In this document: positions 55,313 to 62,806 of the stretch, piece after piece
Numbering within the stretch: position 1 is the stretch's first letter
How the letters are laid out: every line of letters starts with the position of its first letter
Source of the DNA: Streptomyces sp. 71268
GTDB taxonomy: Bacteria; Actinomycetota; Actinomycetes; Streptomycetales; Streptomycetaceae
NCBI RefSeq assembly: GCF_029392895.1
Contig: NZ_CP114200.1
Location: forward strand, 1,021,501 to 1,085,500
Direction: 5' to 3'
DNA: 64,000 nucleotides
The notes under the pieces: generated by a model
What the model saw: only the letters and a program-made list of their open reading frames with translations
Database searches by the model: none
Told to the model about the DNA's origin: nothing
Translations under genes and position numbers: made by a program

Positions 55313-55623
55313 GGTGTGACCTCACTCGATACGAATAGCGCGAATGGTCCTATCGTAGGCCCGTTCGAAACGAGGGTCGGAATGGCCTTCCGGTCCAGGT
55401 TCGGGCCGATAGTGCTACACCTCTGACAAAACCCGTTGGTAGCCCTCGGCGGCAAGGGCCAATCCGGGGCAGGTGGCTCGTTGACTGGTCGGGGCACCCC
55501 CCGCGGACCGCGCCGGACGCCGGCCGCCGGACCAACACCCACCGAAAGCGGCCCCGTGCCCGGCCCCGGGTTTCCCGCCCCGGGCATTGCCCCTGCCCCT
55601 GGGGCAGGGGGCACAGTGGCCGC
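55313..55623. other. Divergent intergenic region pdxS/merR
   Basis: 311 bases. The right end carries the MerR promoter/operator (55587-55617). The left part must hold the pdxS promoter; a TACGAT hexamer on the minus strand (55357-55352) is a candidate -10 without a clear -35. TTGTCA at 55434-55429 lacks a correctly spaced -10. Confidence 0.5.
55587..55617 (+). promoter_or_regulatory. MerR-type promoter with palindromic 19-bp spacer
   Basis: TTGCCC (55587-55592), spacer of exactly 19 bases, CACAGT (55612-55617). The palindrome TGCCCCTGCCCC/GGGGCAGGGGgCA fills the spacer. Over-long, palindromic spacers are the hallmark of MerR-activated promoters. Transcription would start at about 55624, the GTG itself. 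Confidence 0.72.
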
Positions 55624-56547
55624 GTGAACGAGGAACTGATCGCCGGGGAACTGATCACCATCGGAGAGCTGGCGGGCCGCACGCGGCTGAGCCCCAAGGC
55701 GCTGCGGCTGTACGGGGACCGGGGGCTGCTGTCACCCGCGCACGTCGACCCGCGCACCGGGTTCCGCCGCTACGGCCCCGACCAGGTGGAGCGGGCCCGC
55801 CGCATCGCGCTGCTGCGCGCGGCGGGCATGCCGCTGGCCCGCGTCGCCGAGGTGCTGGACGCCGACGCCGCGCGCTCGTCGCGACTGCTCGACGCCTACT
55901 GGCGTGAGCGGCGGGCCGAGCACGCCGCCCGCCGGGCGGCCGTCGACCACGCGCGCCACGTGCTGACCGGCGACGGCCCCGCCGCGTACGCGATCGCCGA
56001 GCGTGCCGTGCCCGAGCAGAGGGTCGTCTGCGTCCGGCGGCACGTGGGCGCCGCCGAGTTGCCCGGCTTCCTCGCCGAGGCCACCGAGGTGCTCTTCCAC
56101 CACCTCCGGCAGGCCGACGCCTGTCTGTCGGGGCCGGTCTTCGCCGCGTACCACGGCCTGGTCGGCGAGGACTTTGACGGGCTGGTCGAGGTGTGCGTCC
56201 CGACCCGGAACGCGGTCGAGCCGGGCCCACGGATCGCGGTACGCGTCGAGCCCGCCCACCGCGAGGCGTACACCACCCTGGCCCGGCGGGAGACCGGGTA
56301 CGCGGCGATGGCCGCCGCCCACGACGCGGTCGGCGCCTGGCCAGGCGCGCGGGGGTACGCCCGTGGCGGCCCCTCGCGGGAGGTCTACCACCCGAACTGG
56401 GCGACGGCCGCGTCCCCCGACGAGCCGGTGGTGGACGTGGCCTGCCCGTTCGTCCCGGCGCCGGGGGCCGCCGGGGCTCCGGTCGACGGCCCGGCCGGCG
56501 CGGGTCCGGCGGCGGTCGGCGGGCGGGCACCGGGCGACCGGGGGTAG
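55624..56547 (+). CDS. MerR-family regulator with GyrI-like ligand-binding domain
   Basis: 307 residues. N-terminal MerR winged helix (ITIGELAGRTRLSPKALRLYGDRGLLSPAHVDPRTGFRRYGPDQVERARRI, split), a helical linker, then a BmrR/GyrI-like domain (VVCVRRHVGAAELPGFLAEATEVL, ISVRVEPAHREAYTTLARRE-like). The ligand is likely a hydrophobic or cationic compound. The C-terminal 40 residues are Pro/Ala/Gly-rich. No target gene adjoins it on the same strand, so its own promoter is the evident target. GTG 55624 is probably leaderless. It converges with the LemA-like gene, 10 bases apart. Confidence 0.9.
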   Translation: MNEELIAGELITIGELAGRTRLSPKALRLYGDRGLLSPAHVDPRTGFRRYGPDQVERARRIALLRAAGMPLARVAEVLDADAARSSRLLDAYWRERRAEHAARRAAVDHARHVLTGDGPAAYAIAERAVPEQRVVCVRRHVGAAELPGFLAEATEVLFHHLRQADACLSGPVFAAYHGLVGEDFDGLVEVCVPTRNAVEPGPRIAVRVEPAHREAYTTLARRETGYAAMAAAHDAVGAWPGARGYARGGPSREVYHPNWATAASPDEPVVDVACPFVPAPGAAGAPVDGPAGAGPAAVGGRAPGDRG

Positions 56548-56557
56548 GCGGCGCGCC

Positions 56558-57097
56558 TCACGCCACCCGGTCGGCCAGCGCGGCCGGCAGTTCGTCGTCC
56601 ATCTCGAAGGCCAGCGGGAACGGCGCGTGGCCCGCGAGCCGGAACCAGCGCACCTTGCGGTGCCGGCGCAGGGCCCGCGCCGCGCGCACCGCGTCGTTGT
56701 GGAACCGCCTGGCCATCGGCACCCGGCGGACCGCCTCCACCAACTCCCCCATCGCCGCGTCGCCGCCCGGCGCCTGCTGCACCGCCTCCACCTGGGCGGA
56801 CTCGGCGAAGACCGCGCGCAGCGCCTGGCTCAGCTCGCTCTCGGCCACCTCCCGATGCTCCTCCTCGGCCTGCCGCGCGGCCTGTGCGGCCTGGTAGAGC
56901 ACGATCGAGGCGGCCGGGTCGAGCAGGCTCGAGGTGGCCAACTCCTGGGCCACCGAGGCGCGTCGTAGCAACTGCGCGTCCAGCGCCGCGCGGGTCGCGT
57001 CCAGCCGGGTGTGCAGCCGGTCCAGGCGGCCGGCCGTCCACAGCAGATATCCGGCGATGGCGAGGAGAACGACCGCGATCCAGATCAAAGTGGTCAC
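56558..57097 (-). CDS. LemA-like membrane protein
   Basis: 179 residues. One N-terminal membrane helix (about 3-21, LIWIAVVLLAIAGYLLWTA), then a long helical region starting RLDRLHTRLDATRAALDAQLLRRASVAQELA that resembles the N-x-x-D-x-x-W-A-x-I-x-x-Q-x-x-R-R motif of LemA proteins, and a terminal domain with RFHNDAVRAARALRRHRKVRWFRLAGHAP-like sequence (RRHRKVRWFRLAGHAPFP). Function unknown. ATG 57097; 81 bases downstream of the glycosyltransferase gene, so it may be the tail of the PIM operon. Confidence 0.75.
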   Translation of the reverse strand: MTTLIWIAVVLLAIAGYLLWTAGRLDRLHTRLDATRAALDAQLLRRASVAQELATSSLLDPAASIVLYQAAQAARQAEEEHREVAESELSQALRAVFAESAQVEAVQQAPGGDAAMGELVEAVRRVPMARRFHNDAVRAARALRRHRKVRWFRLAGHAPFPLAFEMDDELPAALADRVA

Positions 57098-57178
57098 GCG
57101 GGGTCACGGTACCGGCTCCCGGGCACCACCCGAGCCCACCCACGGTCCGCCCCGGCCCCGCGTCCGCCGGGTTCACGG

Positions 57179-58363
57179 CTACTCGCGGCTGAGTCCGAAC
57201 CGGAAGCGTGGCGTCGATCGCTCGTCGGTGGCCACCGAGGCCGCGCCCGCGGTGACCGTCTCGTACACGGCCAGGATGTCCGCGCCGACCGTGACCCAGT
57301 CGAAGCGCCGCACGTGCCGGGAGCCACGGTCGCGCAACGCGGCCCGCCGCCCCGGGTCGGCCAGCAGCCGCACCGCGGCCTCGGCCAGCGCGCTCGCGTC
57401 CTCGTTGCGGAACAGTTCGCCCGCCTCGCCCTGGTCGAGCACCTGGGCGAACGCGTCCAGGTCGCTGGCCAGCACCGGCGCGCCCGCCGACATCGCCTCG
57501 ACCAGGATGATCCCGAAGCTCTCGCCGCCGGTGTTGGGCGCCACGTACAGGTCCACGCTGCGCAGCAGCCGGGCCTTGTCCTCGTCGCTGACCATGCCGA
57601 GGAACTCCACCCGGTCCCGTACGGCCTCGGGCAGGTCGGCGACGGCCTCCTCCTCGTCGCCGCGGCCGGCGACCAGCAGTCGGGTCCGTGGGCGCTCGGC
57701 CAGGATCTCGGGGAGCGCGCGCATCAGCACCGGCAGCCCCTTGCGCGGCTCGTCGATGCGACCGATGAACCCGATGGTCTCCCCGTCGGCGCCGCCGGTC
57801 GACGCTCCCGACCACTCCGGCCTGGGCTGGGCCCGGGCGAAGAAGTCGACGTCCACGCCGTTGGGGATGACCACGGCGTCGCCGCCCAGGTGCTCGACGA
57901 GGGTGCGCCTGGCGTACTCGCTGACCGCGATCCGCGCGCTGATCTTCTCCAGCGCGGCCTGCAGGATCGGGTACGCGGCGATCATCGCCCGCGAGCGCGG
58001 GTTGGAGGTGTGGAAGGTGGCCACGATCGGCCCCTGTGCCGCCCAGCACGCCAGCAGGCCGAGCGAGGGCGAGGTGGGCTCGTGGATGTGGATCACGTCG
58101 AAGTCGCCCTCGTTCAGCCAGCGGCGCACCCGGGCGGCGGACAGGAACCCGAAGTTCAGCCGGGCGACCGAGCCGTTGTACGGAACGGGTACGGCCCGAC
58201 CGGCGGAGACGGCGTAGGACGGCAGGGGTGTGTCCTCGTCGGCGGGGGCGAGCACCGACACCTGGTGCCCGCTGCGGATGAGGTGTTCCGCCAGGTCACG
58301 GATGTGAAATTGCACGCCACCGGGGACGTCCCACGAGTACGGGCAGACGATCCCGATTCTCAA
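57179..58363 (-). CDS. pimA: Phosphatidylinositol alpha-mannosyltransferase (PimA-like, GT4)
   Basis: Adds mannose from GDP-mannose to phosphatidylinositol on the inner membrane face. 394 residues, GT-B fold: IGIVCPYSWDVPGGVQFHIRDL at the N-terminus, DVIHIHEPTSPSLGLLACW, FHTSNPRSRAM, and the GT4 E-x7-E motif in GGESFGIILVEAMSAGAPVLASDL near residue 285. The TTG start at 58363 is set by the 4-base overlap with the acyltransferase stop (TTGA), GGAG upstream and the conserved M-R-I-G-I-V-C-P-Y-S-W start. Confidence 0.95.
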   Translation of the reverse strand: MRIGIVCPYSWDVPGGVQFHIRDLAEHLIRSGHQVSVLAPADEDTPLPSYAVSAGRAVPVPYNGSVARLNFGFLSAARVRRWLNEGDFDVIHIHEPTSPSLGLLACWAAQGPIVATFHTSNPRSRAMIAAYPILQAALEKISARIAVSEYARRTLVEHLGGDAVVIPNGVDVDFFARAQPRPEWSGASTGGADGETIGFIGRIDEPRKGLPVLMRALPEILAERPRTRLLVAGRGDEEEAVADLPEAVRDRVEFLGMVSDEDKARLLRSVDLYVAPNTGGESFGIILVEAMSAGAPVLASDLDAFAQVLDQGEAGELFRNEDASALAEAAVRLLADPGRRAALRDRGSRHVRRFDWVTVGADILAVYETVTAGAASVATDERSTPRFRFGLSRE

Positions 58364-59286
58364 CTCGGCTCCGTTCCGGGGCTGCCGGGGGTCGCTGGGC
58401 GGGGGTCGAGATCGCTGAGCCACAGCCGTTGCAGCATGTGCCAGTCGTAGGGGTGATCCGCGATGCCCTCGGCGAAGACGTCGGCGAGGCGCTGGGTCAT
58501 CACGGCGGTCCGCTCGGCGCGGGTGCCGGTGCCCGGGTCCTCGATCGCCGGGTGCACCCGACCCCGCATGATCGGCGACCGGTCGTACCAGAGCGTCACC
58601 GGCAGCAGCAGCGCCCCGGTGCGCACGGCCAGCGAGGCGGGCCCGCCGGGCATCTTCGTGGTCTCGCCGAAGAAGGTCACCTCGACGCCGGACGCCGACA
58701 GGTCGCGGTCGGCGACCAGGCACACCAGGCCGCCGGCGCGCAGCCGCCGCGCGAGCGCGCCGAACGCGCTGCCGCCGGTGTGCGGCAACACCTCCATGCC
58801 CAGGCCCTCGCGGTAGGCGACGAACCGGTCGTAGAGCGTCTCGGGCTTGAGCCGCTCCATGACGGTGGTGAACGGCACCCCGAGCTTGGTGGTGACCCAC
58901 GCCCCGGCCAGGTCGTAGTTGGCCAGGTGCGGCAGAGCCAGGACCACTCCGCGCCCGCTGGCCAGGCCCTTCTCCAGGTGGTGCAGGCCGGTCGGCGCGA
59001 AGCTGTCGCGGATGCGGTCCTCGCTCCAGGTCGGCAGCCGGAAGGACTCCAGCCAGTAGCGCGTGTACGAGCGCATGCCGAGTCGGGAGAGCGCGGCCAG
59101 GCGGCGCGCGGTCGGGTCCGGCACCACCCGCGCCAGGTTCGCCTCCAACTGGCGCACCCCGGCGCCGCGGCGGCGCCACACGGCGTCGGCGGCCTGCCGG
59201 CCGAGGCGGGTGACGACCGGGTCGGGCAGCGCCTTGAGGGTGCTCCAGCCCAGTCCGTAGAGCCCGTCGGTCAGGCGTTCCCTCAC
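58360..59286 (-). CDS. Phosphatidylinositol mannoside acyltransferase (LpxL/HtrB superfamily)
   Basis: Transfers an acyl chain to the mannose of PIM. 308 residues with the H-x4-D catalytic motif in LALPHLANYDLAG near residue 115, YRLSWLESFR-like SYTRYWLESFRLP, and VADRDLSASGVEVTFFGE. No clear transmembrane helix; it likely attaches peripherally. GTG 59286 overlaps the stop of the phosphatidyltransferase (GTGA), and its end overlaps pimA. The three-gene chain pgsA-acyltransferase-pimA mirrors the mycobacterial PIM cluster. Confidence 0.93.
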   Translation of the reverse strand: MRERLTDGLYGLGWSTLKALPDPVVTRLGRQAADAVWRRRGAGVRQLEANLARVVPDPTARRLAALSRLGMRSYTRYWLESFRLPTWSEDRIRDSFAPTGLHHLEKGLASGRGVVLALPHLANYDLAGAWVTTKLGVPFTTVMERLKPETLYDRFVAYREGLGMEVLPHTGGSAFGALARRLRAGGLVCLVADRDLSASGVEVTFFGETTKMPGGPASLAVRTGALLLPVTLWYDRSPIMRGRVHPAIEDPGTGTRAERTAVMTQRLADVFAEGIADHPYDWHMLQRLWLSDLDPRPATPGSPGTEPS

Positions 59287-59987
59287 GCCCGCTCGCTCCC
59301 CCTGCGGGCCGAGGCGCCGGCCGCGGCGGTGGACTCCGAGGCGCCCTCGCCGTTCTCGGCGTCCGCCTCAAGTGCCTCGCGCCGCACCGTGACCACGCGC
59401 TGGACCAGCGTGACCAGGCTGCCCACGCCGACCGCCCACAGCGCGATCGGCAGCAGGATGTCGATGTGCGGGACGCCGAACTTGTGCAGCCCCGAGAAGC
59501 CGCACGCGACCAGCGAGACGACCAGCCGCTCGGCGCGCTCGACGAGGCCGTTGACGTTCACCGGCAGCCCGATGGACTCGCCGCGGGCCTTGGTGTACGA
59601 CACGACCTGGCCGCTGGCCAGGCAGAAGATGGTCACCGCGCACAGCGTGACGCTGTCGCCGCCACCGGCGTACCACAGGGCGAGCCCGCCGAAGATCGCG
59701 CCGTCGGCGACCCGGTCGAGCGTCGAGTCGAGGAAGGCGCCCCAGCGGCTTGAGCGGCCGAGCTGGCGCGCCATGTTGCCGTCGACCAGGTCGGAGAAGA
59801 CGAACAGGGTGATGACCACCGTGCCCCAGAAGAACTCGCCCTGGGGGTAGAAGACCAGCGCGCCGGCCATGACCCCACCGGTTCCGATGAGGGTCACGGC
59901 GTCGGGGCTGACCCCGAGCCGGATGAGCAGGGCGGCGAACGGCGTGAGAACACGCGTGAAGAACGCACGCGCGTACTTGTTCAGCAT
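59283..59987 (-). CDS. pgsA: CDP-alcohol phosphatidyltransferase (phosphatidylinositol-phosphate synthase type)
   Basis: Joins inositol 3-phosphate to CDP-diacylglycerol in the membrane, making PI-phosphate. 234 residues, about six membrane helices. The family motif D-x2-D-G-x2-A-R-x8-G-x3-D-x3-D is complete in DLVDGNMARQLGRSSRWGAFLDSTLD (read in two parts, near residues 66-91). Context (acyltransferase and PimA downstream) favours PI-phosphate over PG-phosphate synthesis. ATG 59987; an Ala/Glu/Ser-rich tail ends the protein. Confidence 0.95.
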   Translation of the reverse strand: MLNKYARAFFTRVLTPFAALLIRLGVSPDAVTLIGTGGVMAGALVFYPQGEFFWGTVVITLFVFSDLVDGNMARQLGRSSRWGAFLDSTLDRVADGAIFGGLALWYAGGGDSVTLCAVTIFCLASGQVVSYTKARGESIGLPVNVNGLVERAERLVVSLVACGFSGLHKFGVPHIDILLPIALWAVGVGSLVTLVQRVVTVRREALEADAENGEGASESTAAAGASARRGSERA

Positions 59988-60421
59988 GGCCTTCCCGAAG
60001 GGTCGAAACGGGCCGCGTGGTCAGCAGGCCACCGGCTGGCCCATCGTAGCCACGCGCCGTGGTGCGCCGTGCACGCGCGCCATCGCCTGGCGACCTGGGG
60101 CGCCGCGACCAGCGGCGGGCGGGCACCGCGGCGGGCCACCGACCCGCACCGGCCGCCCCGAGCAGCCGCCCTCGCCCACCCGTCGACCGCCAGTCGTCCG
60201 GCCAGTCCTCCGCCCGTCGTCCGCTCTCGCCCACCGGGTCGCCCGCTCGCCCCGGGGCGGGCGGCGACGGGGTAGTGGGCAGCGGGGCGGCGACGGGGTG
60301 GTGGATGGGCGTGGGGCGGGCCCGGCGTGCGGGGTTACGGGGCCATGTGCGACGTATGGACGCGCCATGACCACGGTGGAAAGCTCGAAGGACGCGGGTG
60401 TCAACCGGGAGGTCGAGACAC
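59988..60421. other. Long divergent intergenic region pgsA / EF-G-like gene
   Basis: 434 bases. The left part is compositionally plain GC-rich DNA with no convincing reading frame. The right half is dominated by a plus-strand G-tract region (60254-60320). The promoters of both genes must be here, but no hexamer pair convinced me. Confidence 0.5.
60254..60320 (+). other. G-tract cluster (potential G-quadruplex)
   Basis: Eight runs of 3-4 G lie within 67 bases on the plus strand (60254, 60269, 60277, 60284, 60295, 60307, 60313, 60318), separated by 1-11 bases. This is denser than the surrounding GC-rich sequence and 100 bases upstream of the EF-G-like start. Confidence 0.5.
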
Positions 60422-62620
60422 ATGGGCGACAAGACGAGCACGCATCCAGGGGCCGCCGGCAGGGCGCCGACGGCCGACCGCCCCAGCGCGATCCGGAACG
60501 TGGTGCTGGTCGGCCACAGCGGGGCGGGCAAGACCACGCTGGTGGAGGCGCTGGCGCTGGCCACCGGGGCGGTGAACCGGGCCGGCCGGGTCGAGGACGG
60601 GGGCTGCCTGTCCGACTACGACGCGATCGAGCACCGCCAGCACCGGTCCGTACAGCTCTCGCTGGTCCCCGTCGAATGGGGCGGCATCAAGATCAACCTA
60701 CTGGACACACCAGGCTACGCCGACTTCGTCGGGGAGCTGAGGGCCGGTCTGCGAGCCGCGGACGCGGCCCTTTTCGTGGTGTCCGCCGCGGACGGCGTGG
60801 ACGGCGCGACGCGCATGGTGTGGCAGGAGTGCGCCGCCGTCGGCATGCCCCGGGCCATCGTCATCACCCATTTGGAGGCAGCTCGCGCCGACTTCGACGA
60901 GATGACCGAGACCTGCCGCGAAGCCTTCGGCGGCGACGACCCCGACGCGGTGCTGCCGCTGTACCTGCCCCTGCACGGCGCCGCGGGCCCCGACGGGCAC
61001 CGCCCGGTCACCGGGCTGATCGGGCTGCTCTCGGAACAGGTCCACGACTACGGATCGGGCGAACGCACCCAGCGTCCCCCGGACGCGGAAGAGGCCCCCC
61101 TGGTGGCCGCGGCCCGCAACCGGCTCATCGAGGGCATCATCGCCGAGAGCGAGGACGAGACCCTCATGGACCGCTACCTCGGCGGCGAGGACATCGACGT
61201 CAAGACGCTCATCGAGGACCTGGAGCGGGCGGTGGCGCGCGGCTCCTTCCACCCGGTGCTGGCCGCCGCCCCGGCCGCGGACGGCTCCCGCCAGGGGCTT
61301 GGCACCACCGAACTCCTGGAGCTGATCACCGGCGGCTTCCCCACGCCGCTGGAGCGCGTGCCCCCGGCCGTGACCACACCCCAGGGCGCGCCGCGTCCCG
61401 CCCTCACCTGTGATCCGGCGGGCCCGCTGGCCGCCGAGGTCGTGAAGACCTCGTCCGACCCGTACGTCGGCCGCGTCTCGCTGGTACGGATCTTCTCCGG
61501 CACGCTGCGCCCCGACGAGACGGTGCACGTCTCCGGGCACGGCCTCGAAGACCGGGGCCACGAGGACCACGACGTGGACGAGCGCGTCGGCGCGCTGTCC
61601 GCGCCCTTCGGCAAGCAGCAGCACACCGTGCCGCAGGCCGTCGCGGGCGACCTGGCGTGCGTGGGCAAGCTGAGCCGGGCCGAGACCGGCGACACCCTCT
61701 CCGCCAAGGACGACCCGCTCCTGATGGAACCGTGGGTGATGCCGGAGCCGCTGCTGCCGATCGCCATCGAGGCACACAGCAAGGCCGACGAGGACAAGCT
61801 CTCCCAGGGCCTCGCGCGACTGGTCGCCGAGGACCCGACGATGCGCCTCGAACACAACCCGGACACCCACCAGGTGGTGCTGTGGTGCCTGGGCGAGGCG
61901 CACGTGGACGTCGTGTTGGAGCGGCTGCGCGCCCGGTACGGGGTGCGTGTGGACGCGGTGCCGCACAAGGTGTCGCTGCGCGAGACGTTCGGCGCCGCGG
62001 CCAGCGGCCGGGGCCGGCACGTCAAGCAGTCCGGCGGCCACGGCCAGTACGCCATCTGCGAGATCGAGGTGGAGCCGCTGCCGGCCGGCTCCGGCGTCGA
62101 GTTCGTGGACAAGGTCGTCGGCGGGGCCGTCCCCCGGCAGTTCGTGCCGTCCGTGGAGAAGGGCGTGCGCGCACAGGCGGCGCGCGGCGTCGCGGCCGGC
62201 TACCCGCTGGTGGACGTCCGCGTCACGCTGGTGGACGGCAAGGCGCACTCGGTGGACTCCTCCGACGCCGCGTTCCAGACCGCCGGCGCGCTGGCGCTAC
62301 GCGAGGCCGCCGCCGACTGCCGCATCGACCTGCTGGAACCGGTGTGTGAGCTGCGCGTGAGCATCGCGGACGAGTACGTCGGGGCCGTGATGAGCGATCT
62401 GTCCGGGCGCCGTGGCCGCGTGGTGGGCACCGAGCAGACCGGCTCCGGCCTCACGCTGGTACGGGCCGAGGTGCCGGAGTGGGAGATCAGCCGCTACGCC
62501 GTGGACCTCCGCTCGCTCTCGCACGGCACGGGCCGCTTCGACCGCTCGTACGTGCGCCACGAGCCGATGCCCCCTCAGCTCGCCGAGCGCATGCGCGAAC
62601 CGGCGAAAAGCCAGGCATAG
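60422..62620 (+). CDS. EF-G-like translational GTPase (EF-G2 type)
   Basis: 732 residues with the EF-G domain order. G1 GHSGAGKTT (31-39) and G3 DTPG (95-98) are intact, but the G4 base-recognition position reads T-H-L-E (149-152) where N-K-x-D is expected, and the switch I region has CLSDYDAIEHRQHRSVQLSL instead of the EF-G R-G-I-T type. Domain IV retains SGGHGQYAICEIEVEPLP. Related mycobacterial EF-G2 is reported to lack translocation activity, so this is probably not the housekeeping EF-G. ATG 60422 has GGGAGG nine bases upstream; a GTG 8 codons earlier is disfavoured. Confidence 0.9.
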   Translation: MGDKTSTHPGAAGRAPTADRPSAIRNVVLVGHSGAGKTTLVEALALATGAVNRAGRVEDGGCLSDYDAIEHRQHRSVQLSLVPVEWGGIKINLLDTPGYADFVGELRAGLRAADAALFVVSAADGVDGATRMVWQECAAVGMPRAIVITHLEAARADFDEMTETCREAFGGDDPDAVLPLYLPLHGAAGPDGHRPVTGLIGLLSEQVHDYGSGERTQRPPDAEEAPLVAAARNRLIEGIIAESEDETLMDRYLGGEDIDVKTLIEDLERAVARGSFHPVLAAAPAADGSRQGLGTTELLELITGGFPTPLERVPPAVTTPQGAPRPALTCDPAGPLAAEVVKTSSDPYVGRVSLVRIFSGTLRPDETVHVSGHGLEDRGHEDHDVDERVGALSAPFGKQQHTVPQAVAGDLACVGKLSRAETGDTLSAKDDPLLMEPWVMPEPLLPIAIEAHSKADEDKLSQGLARLVAEDPTMRLEHNPDTHQVVLWCLGEAHVDVVLERLRARYGVRVDAVPHKVSLRETFGAAASGRGRHVKQSGGHGQYAICEIEVEPLPAGSGVEFVDKVVGGAVPRQFVPSVEKGVRAQAARGVAAGYPLVDVRVTLVDGKAHSVDSSDAAFQTAGALALREAAADCRIDLLEPVCELRVSIADEYVGAVMSDLSGRRGRVVGTEQTGSGLTLVRAEVPEWEISRYAVDLRSLSHGTGRFDRSYVRHEPMPPQLAERMREPAKSQA

Positions 62621-62806
62621 TACGCACGCCGTCGCCCTCAACGGCCCTGCCGTGGACGGCTTTCGAGGCGGTGAGGACAGGCGGCACCCGCCACGGATAC
62701 GCTGGAGGGCGGCTCAGCGGCGAGCCGCTGCGGCGCGGGACACGTGTCGAGAATGCCAGTCGGGAACAAGCCGCAGCAACGCAGGCCTGTGGCATTGGGG
62801 GCGGTA

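Noticed and set aside
55417..55434. TTGTCA upstream of pdxS as a third DNA-damage promoter
   Set aside because: At the required spacing the hexamer is CTATCG, not TAnnnT, and PLP synthesis is not a repair function.
60021..60404. A 127-codon minus-strand frame between pgsA and the EF-G-like gene
   Set aside because: Pro/Arg-rich, no ribosome site, overlaps the likely promoter region and resembles no family.
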